A stretch of DNA of 64,000 nucleotides, taken from assembly GCA_028287235.1 (NCBI GenBank), contig JAQBQB010000030.1, positions 434,001 to 498,000 on the forward strand, written 5' to 3'. A program made the translations under genes and the position numbers. Shown here one piece after another: positions 1-8,313 of this stretch. Below the pieces are notes generated by a model. The model searched no databases, was not told where the DNA came from, and saw nothing but the letters and a program-made list of their open reading frames with translations. Numbering within the stretch: position 1 is the first letter of the stretch; every line of letters begins with the position of its first letter. Source of the stretch: Gemmatimonadota bacterium (GTDB taxonomy: Bacteria > Gemmatimonadota > Gemmatimonadetes > Gemmatimonadales > Gemmatimonadaceae).

Positions 1-337
1 GGGCTTCGATGCCCAAGTCCGACGTGAAGACATCGAGCTTGGGGGTGTCAACGGAGGCGACGTCTCGGCTGCGCGCCCATCCGAACGTACCCGTGATGGC
101 GAGCGAGGGGCGTACGACCCAGGAGATCTGCGCCGCGGTCACCTGCGCGTCCTTGAGGAAGTGTCGCTGGTTTCCCGTGGGAACGAACGCGCCGCTGGTG
201 ACGCGGAACTCCCACGCGCTCGCCTGCGGGGCCTGCGTCTGCGCGGCCGACGTGTGCGGGGACGAGACGAGCAAACCAAGCGCGCCAACGGCGGCGAGCG
301 CGGCGCGGGTGACGGAGACGGCGGACGTGATGGACAT
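1..337 (-). CDS. Exported protein, probable outer-membrane beta-barrel (partial)
   Basis: Only the N-terminal 112 residues are in the window; the gene runs off the left edge. The ATG at 337 is preceded by an AAGG ribosome-binding site. The product opens with a Sec signal peptide (hydrophobic stretch AALAAVGALGLLVSS, likely cleavage near SAAQ-T at about residue 35) and continues as alternating hydrophobic and polar strands such as WEFRVTSGAFVPTG and SLAITGTFGWARS, the look of a small outer-membrane barrel. It diverges from the tetR gene and shares an upstream region with two palindromic operators, so it is a plausible regulatory target. The exact family is not recognised. Confidence 0.6.
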   Translation of the reverse strand, partial: MSITSAVSVTRAALAAVGALGLLVSSPHTSAAQTQAPQASAWEFRVTSGAFVPTGNQRHFLKDAQVTAAQISWVVRPSLAITGTFGWARSRDVASVDTPKLDVFTSDLGIEA

Positions 338-396
338 GGTGGGTACCTTGTGGGATGTGTGGCGAAAATCCTTTCGCGGATGACGCACGTGTATTA

Positions 397-411
397 GTGT
401 ATCACGTACAC
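397..411. promoter_or_regulatory. Candidate TetR operator 1
   Basis: GTGTATCACGTACAC is an imperfect palindrome with GTGTA/TACAC arms. It lies between the divergent exported-protein and tetR genes, 22 bp centre-to-centre from a second, better palindrome, i.e. about two helical turns on the same DNA face. Confidence 0.55.
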
Positions 412-418
412 AGTACGC

Positions 419-433
419 GTGTATCATATACAC
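419..433. promoter_or_regulatory. Candidate TetR operator 2
   Basis: GTGTATCATATACAC is a perfect inverted repeat (GTGTAT/ATACAC arms, 3-nt centre). It ends 39 bp before the chosen tetR start at 473. Because an in-frame GTG at 419 lies inside the palindrome, that upstream start is unlikely. Autoregulation by the adjacent TetR protein is inferred from position. Confidence 0.6.
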
Positions 434-472
434 AGTTTCAACGCCGTCAACAATTTTCTTCGACGGAACGAT

Positions 473-1354
473 ATGGCTGGAAAAAAGAAGCCGGCGCCTC
501 GGCCTCGGCCGGAGGGCCCCAAGAAGGCCTCGCGGCCACTGACCCACGACGACGTCATGCAGGCGTCCGTCCGGATCGATCCGGACCTTCGGCGCCGAAG
601 TCAGCTCCTCTGGGACGACCGCTCGCAGCCGACTCGCGGCCCGAAGCCGGGGCTGAGCCCCCACGACGTCGTGCAGGCGGCCATGCAGATCGCCGACGAA
701 GACGGCCTCGCGGCGGTGACGATGCATGCCGTGGCGGCACGACTCGGGTTCACCACGATGGCGATCTATCGATACTTCCCTAATAAAGAAACGCTCTTCG
801 ACGCGATCGTCGACGCCGGGATAGGGCGCCCGCCGCACCCGGCCGAGCCGCGCGGCAGCTGGCGCACCGAGGTGGCGCGATGGGCGCACGCCGAGCGGGC
901 GATGTTATGCGCGCGTCCATGGCTGGCTGAGCTGCCGTTCGTTGCCACCCCGCACGGGCCGAATTGGCTCAGTTGGCTGGAGGCCGTCGCGCTGCCGCTC
1001 TCGCGCACGGGCCTTGCGGCCGCCGACCTGGGCCAAATGATCAGCATCATCGACGGCTACACGCGCGGCGCGTCCGACACCTCGATCTCACTCGCGAGGG
1101 CCCGCGCCCGCGGCATCTCGGAGCGGGAATGGGCAGCGGCGGTCGGCGCGGACCTCGGGCGCGCCATCGGCGACCCGCGATTCCCGGCGTTTGCGGCTGT
1201 GCTCACCTCGCCGTCCGACGGGCGGCCGCGAACCATGGAGGAGTCCTTCGACTTCGGGCTGCAACGCGTGCTGGACGGAATCGAGCTCTATGTCAAGTCC
1301 GAGAAGGCACGGCGCGCGCGGACCACGCGGCGGGCACGGGACGCGAAATCCTGA
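473..1354 (+). CDS. TetR/AcrR-family transcriptional regulator
   Basis: The 293-residue product carries a TetR-type helix-turn-helix (residues about 65-110; key stretch VAARLGFTTMAIYRYFPNKE) and a C-terminal ligand-binding region of the TetR_C type. It has an unusual basic N-terminal extension of about 60 residues (MAGKKKPAPRPRPEG onward). The start is placed at the ATG at 473 rather than the in-frame GTG at 419, since the latter falls in a palindromic operator. It probably represses itself and the divergent exported-protein gene. The ligand is unknown. Confidence 0.88.
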   Translation: MAGKKKPAPRPRPEGPKKASRPLTHDDVMQASVRIDPDLRRRSQLLWDDRSQPTRGPKPGLSPHDVVQAAMQIADEDGLAAVTMHAVAARLGFTTMAIYRYFPNKETLFDAIVDAGIGRPPHPAEPRGSWRTEVARWAHAERAMLCARPWLAELPFVATPHGPNWLSWLEAVALPLSRTGLAAADLGQMISIIDGYTRGASDTSISLARARARGISEREWAAAVGADLGRAIGDPRFPAFAAVLTSPSDGRPRTMEESFDFGLQRVLDGIELYVKSEKARRARTTRRARDAKS

Positions 1355-1429
1355 AGGCACTGCTCGTGACACAGCCATGCAGGAATCCCCACCGGCCCAC
1401 CGCGCGACGAGCTCCTGAATCCGGTTGGC

Positions 1430-1858
1430 TCATTCGGCCAGCGTCAGCCGCGTGAGAATATCTCGGTACGCGGAGGCGATCAGCGCCTCGAGCGAGGGCG
1501 TGTCGAGGGCAAGCCCCGGTTTGACTTTCACGTGCCGCATGTATTTGCCCGTCCCCTGTAGCAATCCCGAGGGATCGGGCAGGGCAGTGCCGTGAAAAAA
1601 CCCGACGTTGACATGATCCTTGAAGACGCCGACATACGCAAACGGTGCGTCGTCGACGCACACTGTGGCATACCCATCGTGCATGAGCTCTCGAACCTCG
1701 GAGCCGCAACGGCGCACGAGCGCGAACCATGTCCGCGCAAGGGAGCCAAGTTCGTTGGGCTGCGCGTCGAGCCAGGTGCTGATCGTGGGAGATCGTTCGA
1801 CTGCTCCGGTGAACCGCAGAAGCGGCGGCAGGATGCGAACGTCGTTTAGTGACGACAT
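1430..1858 (-). CDS. DUF1801 family protein (cassette-like gene)
   Basis: The 142-residue product resembles the DUF1801/YdhG-like family: a small alpha-beta domain with the segments ELMHDGYATVCVDDAPFAYVGVFKDHVNVGFFHG (quoted in part: GVFKDHVNVGFF) and KYMRHVKV. Biochemical function of the family is not established. The start is placed at the ATG at 1858, only 6 nt from the end of an attC-like site; the TTG at 1870 lies inside that site. It is the most distal of a run of small minus-strand genes that look like integron cassettes. Confidence 0.72.
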   Translation of the reverse strand: MSSLNDVRILPPLLRFTGAVERSPTISTWLDAQPNELGSLARTWFALVRRCGSEVRELMHDGYATVCVDDAPFAYVGVFKDHVNVGFFHGTALPDPSGLLQGTGKYMRHVKVKPGLALDTPSLEALIASAYRDILTRLTLAE

Positions 1859-1864
1859 GTGTTC

Positions 1865-1985
1865 GGCCAATGCTCGAGTTAAGCGGCGAGCCGTACGGGC
1901 TCATTACCCAAAGACTACTTCGAGATCGCAACAGGCGCCACGACTCGACGCGGTTGGCCCTCGTCAGTGTCAGCGTTCGTTAGAC
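1865..1985 (-). repeat. attC-like recombination site (121 nt)
   Basis: Read on the minus strand it begins GTCTAAC (RYYYAAC-type R'' core, at 1979-1985, just before the stop codon of the upstream gene) and ends CGCCGCTTAACTCGAGCATTGGCC (core region 1865-1888), which resembles the conserved L'-R' end of attC sites; the R' box is degenerate (ATTGGCC rather than GTTRGRC). The size of 121 nt and the position, stop codon of one gene to start codon of the next, are those of a cassette junction. The L'' arm is not clearly recognisable. Confidence 0.55.
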
Positions 1986-2380
1986 GGCACCGGTGGCGAC
2001 GGCGAAATGACGATCGTCGTAGCATCGAGGGTGCCTCGAATGCGCGACGCTAGCTCGGACAGGAAGGAGAGGCGGGCCGAGGCCGGAATTGCCCGAAGCG
2101 ACACCCCGTTCGCCGACTCGCAGAGGACGAATTGATGGCCGAGGGCATCCTGGCCAAACGGTATGTCCGATGGAGTGGCCGCCGGAAAAGAGGCGATGTA
2201 TTGCCGACGGGCCATGCCACGCATCGCGAAGTGAGTGCCATGCCGGCTCGCGACATGAGCCACGAATATCGAGGCCGCCCTCGTACGCGACGCATCCATT
2301 CGTGCGCCGGAGTAGATGAGACATTCGCTCGGCCGCGATAACAGGAGTTCGGGGTCGTCGAGTGCTGGACCGCGGTACAT
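1970..2380 (-). CDS. Hypothetical protein (cassette-like gene)
   Basis: The 136-residue product is not recognised. It has no signal peptide or membrane segment, one short hydrophobic core (ASIFVAHVASRHGTHFAMRG) and a proline-rich tail. The ATG at 2380 follows a short remnant of an att-like junction, and the stop codon is next to the GTCTAAC box of the 121-nt attC-like site, so it has the boundaries of one integron cassette. Many cassette genes have no known relatives, which fits. Confidence 0.5.
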   Translation of the reverse strand: MYRGPALDDPELLLSRPSECLIYSGARMDASRTRAASIFVAHVASRHGTHFAMRGMARRQYIASFPAATPSDIPFGQDALGHQFVLCESANGVSLRAIPASARLSFLSELASRIRGTLDATTIVISPSPPVPSNER

Positions 2381-2411
2381 GACGTGGATGTGAAATGAGT
2401 ACGTGAGTGCT

Positions 2412-2437
2412 GTCTAGCGCCTCAGCTCCCGTCAGAC
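2412..2437 (-). repeat. Truncated att-like junction
   Basis: On the minus strand GTCTGAC (overlapping the TGA stop of the upstream gene) is followed 12 nt later by GCTAGAC. The outer bases are complementary, as R'' and R' boxes of attC would be, but the central arms are missing, so at most it is a deletion derivative of an attC. Weak evidence by itself; it counts because the other two junctions have similar boxes at the same relative place. Confidence 0.3.
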
Positions 2438-2809
2438 CGCGGCGCGACGAGCTCGAAGCGCGGTAATGGCGGCGGCTAGAGAGAGCACCACTAGCACAGG
2501 GTAAATCAAGAGCAGGTCGACGCGGATATTGCACTCGCCCGAGCACAGAATCCGCCGAGCCATCGCCAGCTCGTACGCCGCATAGAGCAGCCACGTCACT
2601 GCGGCTATCCACGGAAGCGCGCGACGGCTTCGATAGCCGAACACCGCGAATGTGAACGCCGGAAGAAGCGCTAACCATGGAAGCGCGACAAGGATGCCGA
2701 GAAAGCTCACGGGTCTTAGTGGGTTGATGGCGGTATGACACAACAGCCAAGCGGCAAGCGAAGCGAGCAATCTTTGCGATGCCAAAATCAATCGATCAGA
2801 AACCCGCAC
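2432..2809 (-). CDS. Small integral membrane protein, unknown
   Basis: About 125 residues with three to four predicted membrane segments (e.g. FLGILVALPWLALLPAFTFA, LPWIAAVTWLLYAAYELAM and VDLLLIYPVLVVLSLAAAI). No family recognised. The GTG at 2809 overlaps the end of the preceding zinc-ribbon gene by 22 nt, so the two are probably translated from one message and travelled as one unit; an internal TTG start just after the upstream stop is possible. Confidence 0.55.
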   Translation of the reverse strand: MRVSDRLILASQRLLASLAAWLLCHTAINPLRPVSFLGILVALPWLALLPAFTFAVFGYRSRRALPWIAAVTWLLYAAYELAMARRILCSGECNIRVDLLLIYPVLVVLSLAAAITALRARRAAV

Positions 2810-3093
2810 TCCGGACAGGTGGGCTCAAATTCCTCGGCCCAGCCTCGACCAGTCAGTAGGCGGGCGTCGCAGAGGGGACAGCGCTGTGCTTCGCCAACCA
2901 CGATGGCGGAGGCCTCCACGATGAAAAGCGCGAAGCCAAGGTAGAAGAACCACTGTCCCCAACGGCCTGCGTAGAACGCGGCAAGGAGTGTGGGCAGCGC
3001 GAGCCATTTGCTCCAGCGCGCCCGCAGCTGTCGTCGCGCGATCGTTCGACGCAGGCGGGTCGCGAGGGTTGAGCCGGCCGAAGAGCTGTTCAT
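2788..3093 (-). CDS. Small membrane protein with C-terminal zinc ribbon
   Basis: The 101-residue product has a basic N-terminus, two hydrophobic segments (about residues 30-62) and a C-terminal CxxC...CxxC pair (CPLCDARLL and CPECGFLID) that should bind zinc. The ATG at 3093 is preferred over the upstream in-frame start at 3159 because the intervening DNA contains the GTTAGGC att core. It overlaps the next membrane-protein gene by 22 nt. Function unknown. Confidence 0.55.
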   Translation of the reverse strand: MNSSSAGSTLATRLRRTIARRQLRARWSKWLALPTLLAAFYAGRWGQWFFYLGFALFIVEASAIVVGEAQRCPLCDARLLTGRGWAEEFEPTCPECGFLID

Positions 3094-3108
3094 CGGAGTT
3101 GCGTGTCC

Positions 3109-3115
3109 GCCTAAC
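3109..3115 (-). repeat. attI/attC core box GTTAGGC
   Basis: GCGTTAGGC on the minus strand matches the consensus GTTRRRY crossover box exactly. It lies 15 nt before the ATG of the first small gene and about 66 nt after the integrase remnant, the expected place of an attI site or first cassette junction. A 7-nt match alone can be chance; position and the neighbouring junctions support it. Confidence 0.45.
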
Positions 3116-3181
3116 GCAGAGTAGACAGCGATCTTACGCGACTTGCAGAACAAAGACAATCCATACGCATATATGAGTCTG

Positions 3182-3403
3182 CTAACACGCTCGTTGTCGA
3201 AAAATGGCTAACTGTCTCAACCCGCATCGGTTAGCTCGGTTCAATACAGGAGCGCAAATCATCGTCGTCCGAACATCTGTGTGCCCAAGGAGCTCCTGAA
3301 CCGTCCGAAAGTCCGCACCCTGCTCGAGCAGATGCGTGGTGAACGAATGGCGGCACGAATGGCCGGTGGCACGCTTCGCCATCGCCGCCGCACCCACCAT
3401 CAC
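3182..3403 (-). pseudogene. Integron-type tyrosine recombinase, C-terminal remnant
   Basis: The reading frame carries the last part of an integron integrase (IntI-like): an HxxRH box (HSCRHSF), [19 protein letters not shown] and TDVRTTMI. The catalytic tyrosine that should follow MI (MIYTHVLNR in the family) is changed to MICAPVLNR, so the fragment is inactive. Only about 60 residues remain; everything upstream is replaced by dnaE2, whose stop overlaps the fragment. The small genes downstream on the same strand with att-like junctions suggest it once served them, with integrase and cassettes in the same direction. Confidence 0.75.
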
Positions 3404-6400
3404 CGGAACTCATGCGCCCGATGCGTCAACGTCCCCACACCCACCTCCAACTCCTTGAACCGCTTGCCAAGGATCGATATCGACGCCCCATCGTTCTCCA
3501 CGCGCCCCTGCACGAGCACGAACGGCACTCGCTTCACGACTTCCTCATTCGGCGCCACCAACGGCATCGGCACCACGATGTTCATGTAGCCGTACTCGTC
3601 CTCCAACAATAGAAAGATCGTTCCGCCCGCCGTCGTCGGACGTTGCCGCACGGTCACCAATCCCCCCACGGTCACTACACGCCCGTTCGGCATCTCCATC
3701 AGCTGCTTGCTGTCGATCGCGCCGCCGTGCCGAAGCTGCTCGCGCACCGACTCCATGGGATGACCGTAGATGCTCATCCCCACGGCATGATAATCGAGAA
3801 AGACCAACTCTTCGCGGCTCACCGGCACCGGATCGTGCGTGCTCACCGTGGCCGGCGCCAACGGCAGCACATCGCCGCTCGCGCGCAGTCCCTCCCACGC
3901 CGCGTGCCGGCGGTCGGGCGCCCAGGCCTCGAACGCGCCGGCCTGCGCGAACGCGAGCACGTCGCCGCGGGTGAGTGACGCACGCTTGACGACGTCGGCA
4001 ATGGACGTGAACGGCGCCTCTGCATACGCCGCCTTGAGCGCGGCGATCACCTTGCTGCCGGCGCCGCGCACGAACTGCCAACCCACGCGCATCGCGGAGT
4101 CCTCGAGCGTGCACTCCCAACTGCCCGTCGCGAGACAGGGCGGCCGCACCTCGACACCGTGCCGCTTGGCGTCGTGGATCAACGTCGACACGGGATAGAA
4201 GCCCATCGGCTGCGCGTTGAGCAGGCCGATCGTGAACTCCGTGGGATGATGCGCCTTGAGATAGGCCGTCACGTAGGCGATCAGCGCGAAGCTCCACGCA
4301 TGCGACTCCGGAAACCCATAGTTCGCGAAGCTCACGAGGTCATGACAGATCTTGTCGGCGGTTTCCTCGGTCAGGCCTTGAATCTCATTCTTCGCCGCGC
4401 GATCGAGCATCGCCCTCTTGAGCTTGACCAGCGCCGCCTCGAGCCGGCCCTTCTTGCGAATGTTTCCCATCGTGCGCCGCAGCAGGTCCGCCTCGGTCGC
4501 ATCATATCCGCCGAGCTTCATGGCGATCGCCATTGCCTGCTCCTGGAAGATCGGAATGCCCTGCGTGCGCTTTAGAATGTCCTCGAGATCGGGATGCGGA
4601 TACGTCACCGGTTCTTTCCCCAACCGCCGGTTGGTGTACGGATTCACGAAGCTCGCCTGGATCGGCCCCGGCCGGATGAGCGCCACCTGCACCACGATGT
4701 CGTAGAGATGGTCGGGCTTCGTGTGCAGGATCGAGTTGATCTGCGCGCGGCTCTCGATCTGGAACATGCCGATCGTCTCGCCGCGCTGAATGAGATCGTA
4801 CGCCTTGGCGTCGCAATCCTTCACCTCGTACATGTTCGGCCGCATGCCCGTCCGCTGCTCGATCACGTCGTAGGCGATCCGCACCATCGACAGCGCGCCG
4901 AGTCCGAGAAAGTCGAACTTCGGCACGCTGATCATGTCGAGGTCGTCCTTGTCGAATTGCACGATCGTCCGGCCCATCGTGGTCTGCTCGACGGGGAGGT
5001 AGTTCCCCAACGGCTGCCCCGACAGCACGAATCCGCCCACGTGCGTCGAGCGCAAACGCGCCATGCCGTCGAAGCCGGGCAGGGCGTAGAGCAACGCATC
5101 GCCGCGCTTGCCGCCCAAGTCGATCGCGCGCGCCTCGGCCACCTCGCGAATCTGCTCGACACATCCGGAGGGATCGTCGCCATGCACGCGCTTCGAGATC
5201 TCTAATGCCGTAACGGCGGGATAGCCGAGCGCGCGCATGGCATCCTGTACGGCGGTGGGCGCGTGGAAGCACTGCGTGACCCCCGTGATCGCCGCGTGCT
5301 TGCGCGCGTAGTTCTCGTACATGTAGTCGAGCACTTCCTCGCGCCGGTTGTGCTCGAAGTCGACGTCGATGTCGGGCGGCTCGGTCTGCCCGCCCACGCG
5401 CGCAGCGGACAGAAAGCGCTCGAAGAGCAACCCGTGCTCCACCGGATCGACCGCCGTGATGCCCGTGCAGTAGGCGACCACCGAGTTCGCGGCGCTGCCG
5501 CGGCCCTGACAGAGAATGTTCTTGTGCTTGGCGAACCGCACGGCGTCGGCCATGACGAGAAAGAATCCGGCGAAGCCCAGGCGGCCGATCAACTCGAGCT
5601 CGTGGTCGATCTGCGCCTGTTGCTTCGGCGAGATGCTCCCCCACCGCACGATCGCGCCGTCCTCGGTCCAGGTCCGCAACGCCTGGATGTCCTCGACGTC
5701 GCTCATGCCCGCGCCCAGCTTTGCCTTGCGAAAGTCGGGCAGGGGAGGGCGCATCCAATCGAGCATGAACCCCGTACACTCTTCGGCAATGCGCACGCTT
5801 TCGCGCAGTCCCTCCTCGCGTCCCTTCCACCGCCGAGCCATCGCGTCGGGTCCGAGCAGCATCCACTCGTTGTTCGGATGCAACAGCCCGCGCTCCGCCG
5901 CGGTGTCGATCGTCAACCCGTATCGCAGCGCGGTGAGCATGTCGTGCACGAGCCGCCCGCGCTCGTCCACATATCGCGGATCCTGCGTCGCCACCCACGG
6001 CACGCCCTGCTCCTCGGCGAGCCGAATCAATTCCGCGGCGAGCACGGCCTCGTGCCCGCCGGTGTAGTGCAACTGCACTTCTATCGAAAGCGTGCCGGGC
6101 GAGAAGACCTCGCGCCACCGATCGAGCTTCCGCTTCGCTTCGCTGTTCTTGCCCGCTCGAACGAGCGACGCGAGCTCTCCCGACGCCGGGCCGGTCAACG
6201 CATGCAATCCACCCGCATGCGCGGCAACGTGTGCCCACGTCACCTTTGGCCGGCCACGACGCTTGCCCTGCGCTTTCTGATCCCAATCGTCCCACTGTCC
6301 CACGCGCGCCAACGTCACCAGCGCGGCGAGATGCTCGTATCCCTCCCGCGTCCGCGCGAGAAACGCGGCCGGATGCCCGTCGACCACGATCTCCGCGCCG

Positions 6401-6609
6401 ACGATCGGCCGTACAGGCGCTCCTCCATCTTCCACCGACATCGCCTCGACGGCGAACTTCGCGATGCCGCCCAGGTCGGCGGTATCAGTAATCCCTAAAT
6501 GCGTGTAGCCGAGCTCGCGCGCGCGCTTCGCCAGCGCGTCGGCCGCGACGGCACCGTCGGAAAACGAGTAGCAGCTGTGCGCGCGGAGCTCTACGTACTC
6601 ACGGCTCAA
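3400..6609 (-). CDS. dnaE2: Error-prone DNA polymerase DnaE2 (ImuC)
   Basis: The 1069-residue product is a full-length C-family polymerase of the DnaE2/ImuC branch, which performs damage-induced mutagenic lesion bypass with ImuA and ImuB. Visible are an N-terminal PHP domain ([10 protein letters not shown] near residue 10), the palm motif GRGSAANSV and the catalytic aspartates in PDIDVD (residues 412-417), a helix-hairpin-helix/OB part in the last 300 residues and the typical ending HEFR. It is the last gene of the imuA-imuB-DUF3224-dnaE2 operon; its ATG overlaps the preceding stop by 4 nt. Confidence 0.96.
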   Translation of the reverse strand: MSREYVELRAHSCYSFSDGAVAADALAKRARELGYTHLGITDTADLGGIAKFAVEAMSVEDGGAPVRPIVGAEIVVDGHPAAFLARTREGYEHLAALVTLARVGQWDDWDQKAQGKRRGRPKVTWAHVAAHAGGLHALTGPASGELASLVRAGKNSEAKRKLDRWREVFSPGTLSIEVQLHYTGGHEAVLAAELIRLAEEQGVPWVATQDPRYVDERGRLVHDMLTALRYGLTIDTAAERGLLHPNNEWMLLGPDAMARRWKGREEGLRESVRIAEECTGFMLDWMRPPLPDFRKAKLGAGMSDVEDIQALRTWTEDGAIVRWGSISPKQQAQIDHELELIGRLGFAGFFLVMADAVRFAKHKNILCQGRGSAANSVVAYCTGITAVDPVEHGLLFERFLSAARVGGQTEPPDIDVDFEHNRREEVLDYMYENYARKHAAITGVTQCFHAPTAVQDAMRALGYPAVTALEISKRVHGDDPSGCVEQIREVAEARAIDLGGKRGDALLYALPGFDGMARLRSTHVGGFVLSGQPLGNYLPVEQTTMGRTIVQFDKDDLDMISVPKFDFLGLGALSMVRIAYDVIEQRTGMRPNMYEVKDCDAKAYDLIQRGETIGMFQIESRAQINSILHTKPDHLYDIVVQVALIRPGPIQASFVNPYTNRRLGKEPVTYPHPDLEDILKRTQGIPIFQEQAMAIAMKLGGYDATEADLLRRTMGNIRKKGRLEAALVKLKRAMLDRAAKNEIQGLTEETADKICHDLVSFANYGFPESHAWSFALIAYVTAYLKAHHPTEFTIGLLNAQPMGFYPVSTLIHDAKRHGVEVRPPCLATGSWECTLEDSAMRVGWQFVRGAGSKVIAALKAAYAEAPFTSIADVVKRASLTRGDVLAFAQAGAFEAWAPDRRHAAWEGLRASGDVLPLAPATVSTHDPVPVSREELVFLDYHAVGMSIYGHPMESVREQLRHGGAIDSKQLMEMPNGRVVTVGGLVTVRQRPTTAGGTIFLLLEDEYGYMNIVVPMPLVAPNEEVVKRVPFVLVQGRVENDGASISILGKRFKELEVGVGTLTHRAHEFR

Positions 6610-6995
6610 AAAGACACGTCCAGCAGATACGTCGCGCTGTCGCTCGCCGCGGCGAAATGTCCTTCGCCGCGAATGTTGCTCAGGTCACCCGTGCCGAGCC
6701 GCGGTACGATCGTCCAGCGTCCCCTGGCGATGCCGTTCTCGAACGTCCCGACGTCCTGCATCACGAAGCTGCCGTCGCGATCGCCGATTCTCCCGACCAC
6801 GCGCACGAGTCCGACGAACACCGCCGTCTCGTCGGGGCGATAGCCCATCAAGTACGTGATCGACGCTTCGCCCTCGATGTCTCCGTGCAGCTCCTGGCAC
6901 ACTTCGGCGTGTGTGAGCTTCGGTAATCCCTTCGCTTCGTCATACGGCTTCTCGTCCCAGCCCATGACGTCGAACGTGCCAGTCAACTGTGTCAT
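6606..6995 (-). CDS. DUF3224 domain protein
   Basis: The 129-residue product matches the DUF3224 type: an eight-stranded allene-oxide-cyclase-like barrel, with the conserved strands GTFDVMGWDEKPY, LTHAEVCQELHGDIEGEAS, GSFVMQDVGTFENGIARG and LSNIRGEG. The start at 6995 is chosen over three upstream residues. It sits 19 nt after imuB and overlaps dnaE2 by 4 nt, so it is co-translated with the mutasome polymerase. DUF3224 is not a usual member of this operon; a role in the damage response would be new. Confidence 0.85.
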   Translation of the reverse strand: MTQLTGTFDVMGWDEKPYDEAKGLPKLTHAEVCQELHGDIEGEASITYLMGYRPDETAVFVGLVRVVGRIGDRDGSFVMQDVGTFENGIARGRWTIVPRLGTGDLSNIRGEGHFAAASDSATYLLDVSF

Positions 6996-7014
6996 TGCTC
7001 CCAATCCTCTCGCG

Positions 7015-8313
7015 TTAGTCCCACCAGCCGTGGAGAAACCAGTCCGTCGTCTGCTGCTGCCCCTCGCGAAACAACCACATCATCATTCCGTCCTCCCGAA
7101 CGCAGCGGAAATACTCGCGCTCGTACTGCGACTGCCATTTCCCGCCCGACACCCGGTCCGGCCCCGCCGCTTCGACGATGTCGTGCCACTCGTTGCCGTC
7201 GAGATAGCGCACCGGCACGTCGTGGTCGCGGCGCGGCTCGGTGGACACCGTCACCACCTTGGGCGACGGCAGGAGCTGCAACGTGAGCGCCGCCTTGTCA
7301 CTCTGAGCGAAGCGAAGAGTCTTCTCTCGTTCCGCAGCCTTGCTCGCCACCCATCGCGTTCGTTCTTCCACCAACGGATGCAACGAGTTCACCGGCTCCA
7401 CGACCACGTCGCCTTGATCGTCCGTGAGCTGGATGATCGCGTCCTCCACCATCGGCGCGCTGGCGAAGCCGCGGTCGAACAGATCGCCCTGCGCGCCGTC
7501 GTTGCCCGTCACCGACTCCACGCGCAACGTCACACCCATCACGGCATCGGGCAGCGTGATCGTGTCGAGCGCCTCGCGCACCAGCCGCATCCACCGCTTC
7601 TGCTCCGAGCTCGGACGCGACGAACGAATGGTGTGCGTCCGCTGGGTGCGGTTGCCGAGCGCGAAGACCAGCGCCATCTCGCGCGCGCGCTCGCCGCGCG
7701 CGACGAGCGACGCGCACACCGTGCTCGCCAGCGAGTTGATGACGAAGAGCAACCGCTCCGGATCCTTCAACCCATACTCCACCCACTCCACCGACCCACT
7801 CGGCAACGCTCGTAAGGGAACTCTAAATAACCAACGCTCGTCTTCGGCGCGGGCGCGCTGCCAGAGCCGCACGCCGTCGATGCCGAGGCGGATCTCGATG
7901 GCCTCCGCGTCCAGGTCCGAGAGCGCGCCGCACGTCTCGATCCCCAGCCCGTGGATCAACGCCGCGAGATGCTCCGGCGGCGACAGCACGGCGAGCGTGT
8001 GCGGCGCGATGAACGCGCGGTCCTGCCCCGGCTTCACGAACACGAGCGGCGTCTCGCTCTGCGTTGCCGCGACCTCGGCGGCCACGGGCGTCGCCGCCAC
8101 GCCGGCGTGCGCGTCGTCGAAGCCGTAGTCGCTCGCCACGCGCAGCATCGCTTCGGCGAGCTGGCCGCCGTGCAACCCGCGCGCGTCGCCCCACACGAGC
8201 CCGCGCTCGCCCACGGCCACGCGCGGCGCTTCCCCCAACAGGCTGGCCACCAGATCAGCGGGGAAGTCCGCGCCGGTCGGCCAGCTCGGACTCCAGAGAC
8301 AGACGTAGCTCAT
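7015..8313 (-). CDS. imuB: ImuB, Y-family polymerase-like mutasome protein
   Basis: The 432-residue product is of the ImuB type (starts MSYVCLWSPSWPTG; little-finger region around RTHTIRSSRPS; C-terminal DRVSGGKW and YFRCVREDGMMMWLF). ImuB is a catalytically inactive Y-family relative that bridges DnaE2 and the beta clamp. Its start overlaps the imuA end by 59 nt. Oddity: 7296-7327 matches the dispersed repeat found elsewhere in the window and is read in frame, giving EKTLRFAQSDKA in a poorly conserved stretch. Confidence 0.9.
   Translation of the reverse strand: MSYVCLWSPSWPTGADFPADLVASLLGEAPRVAVGERGLVWGDARGLHGGQLAEAMLRVASDYGFDDAHAGVAATPVAAEVAATQSETPLVFVKPGQDRAFIAPHTLAVLSPPEHLAALIHGLGIETCGALSDLDAEAIEIRLGIDGVRLWQRARAEDERWLFRVPLRALPSGSVEWVEYGLKDPERLLFVINSLASTVCASLVARGERAREMALVFALGNRTQRTHTIRSSRPSSEQKRWMRLVREALDTITLPDAVMGVTLRVESVTGNDGAQGDLFDRGFASAPMVEDAIIQLTDDQGDVVVEPVNSLHPLVEERTRWVASKAAEREKTLRFAQSDKAALTLQLLPSPKVVTVSTEPRRDHDVPVRYLDGNEWHDIVEAAGPDRVSGGKWQSQYEREYFRCVREDGMMMWLFREGQQQTTDWFLHGWWD
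7296..7327 (+). repeat. Dispersed repeat inside imuB
   Basis: TGTCACTCTGAGCGAAGCGA followed by AGAGTCTTCTCT is a variant of the GTCATCCTGAGCGAAGCGAAGGATC repeat seen at five other loci here. It is read through in frame by imuB on the opposite strand. Confidence 0.7.

Noticed and set aside
4502-6295. 597-codon second frame on the minus strand inside dnaE2
   Set aside because: Same-strand shadow of the polymerase frame; Arg-rich and without motifs.
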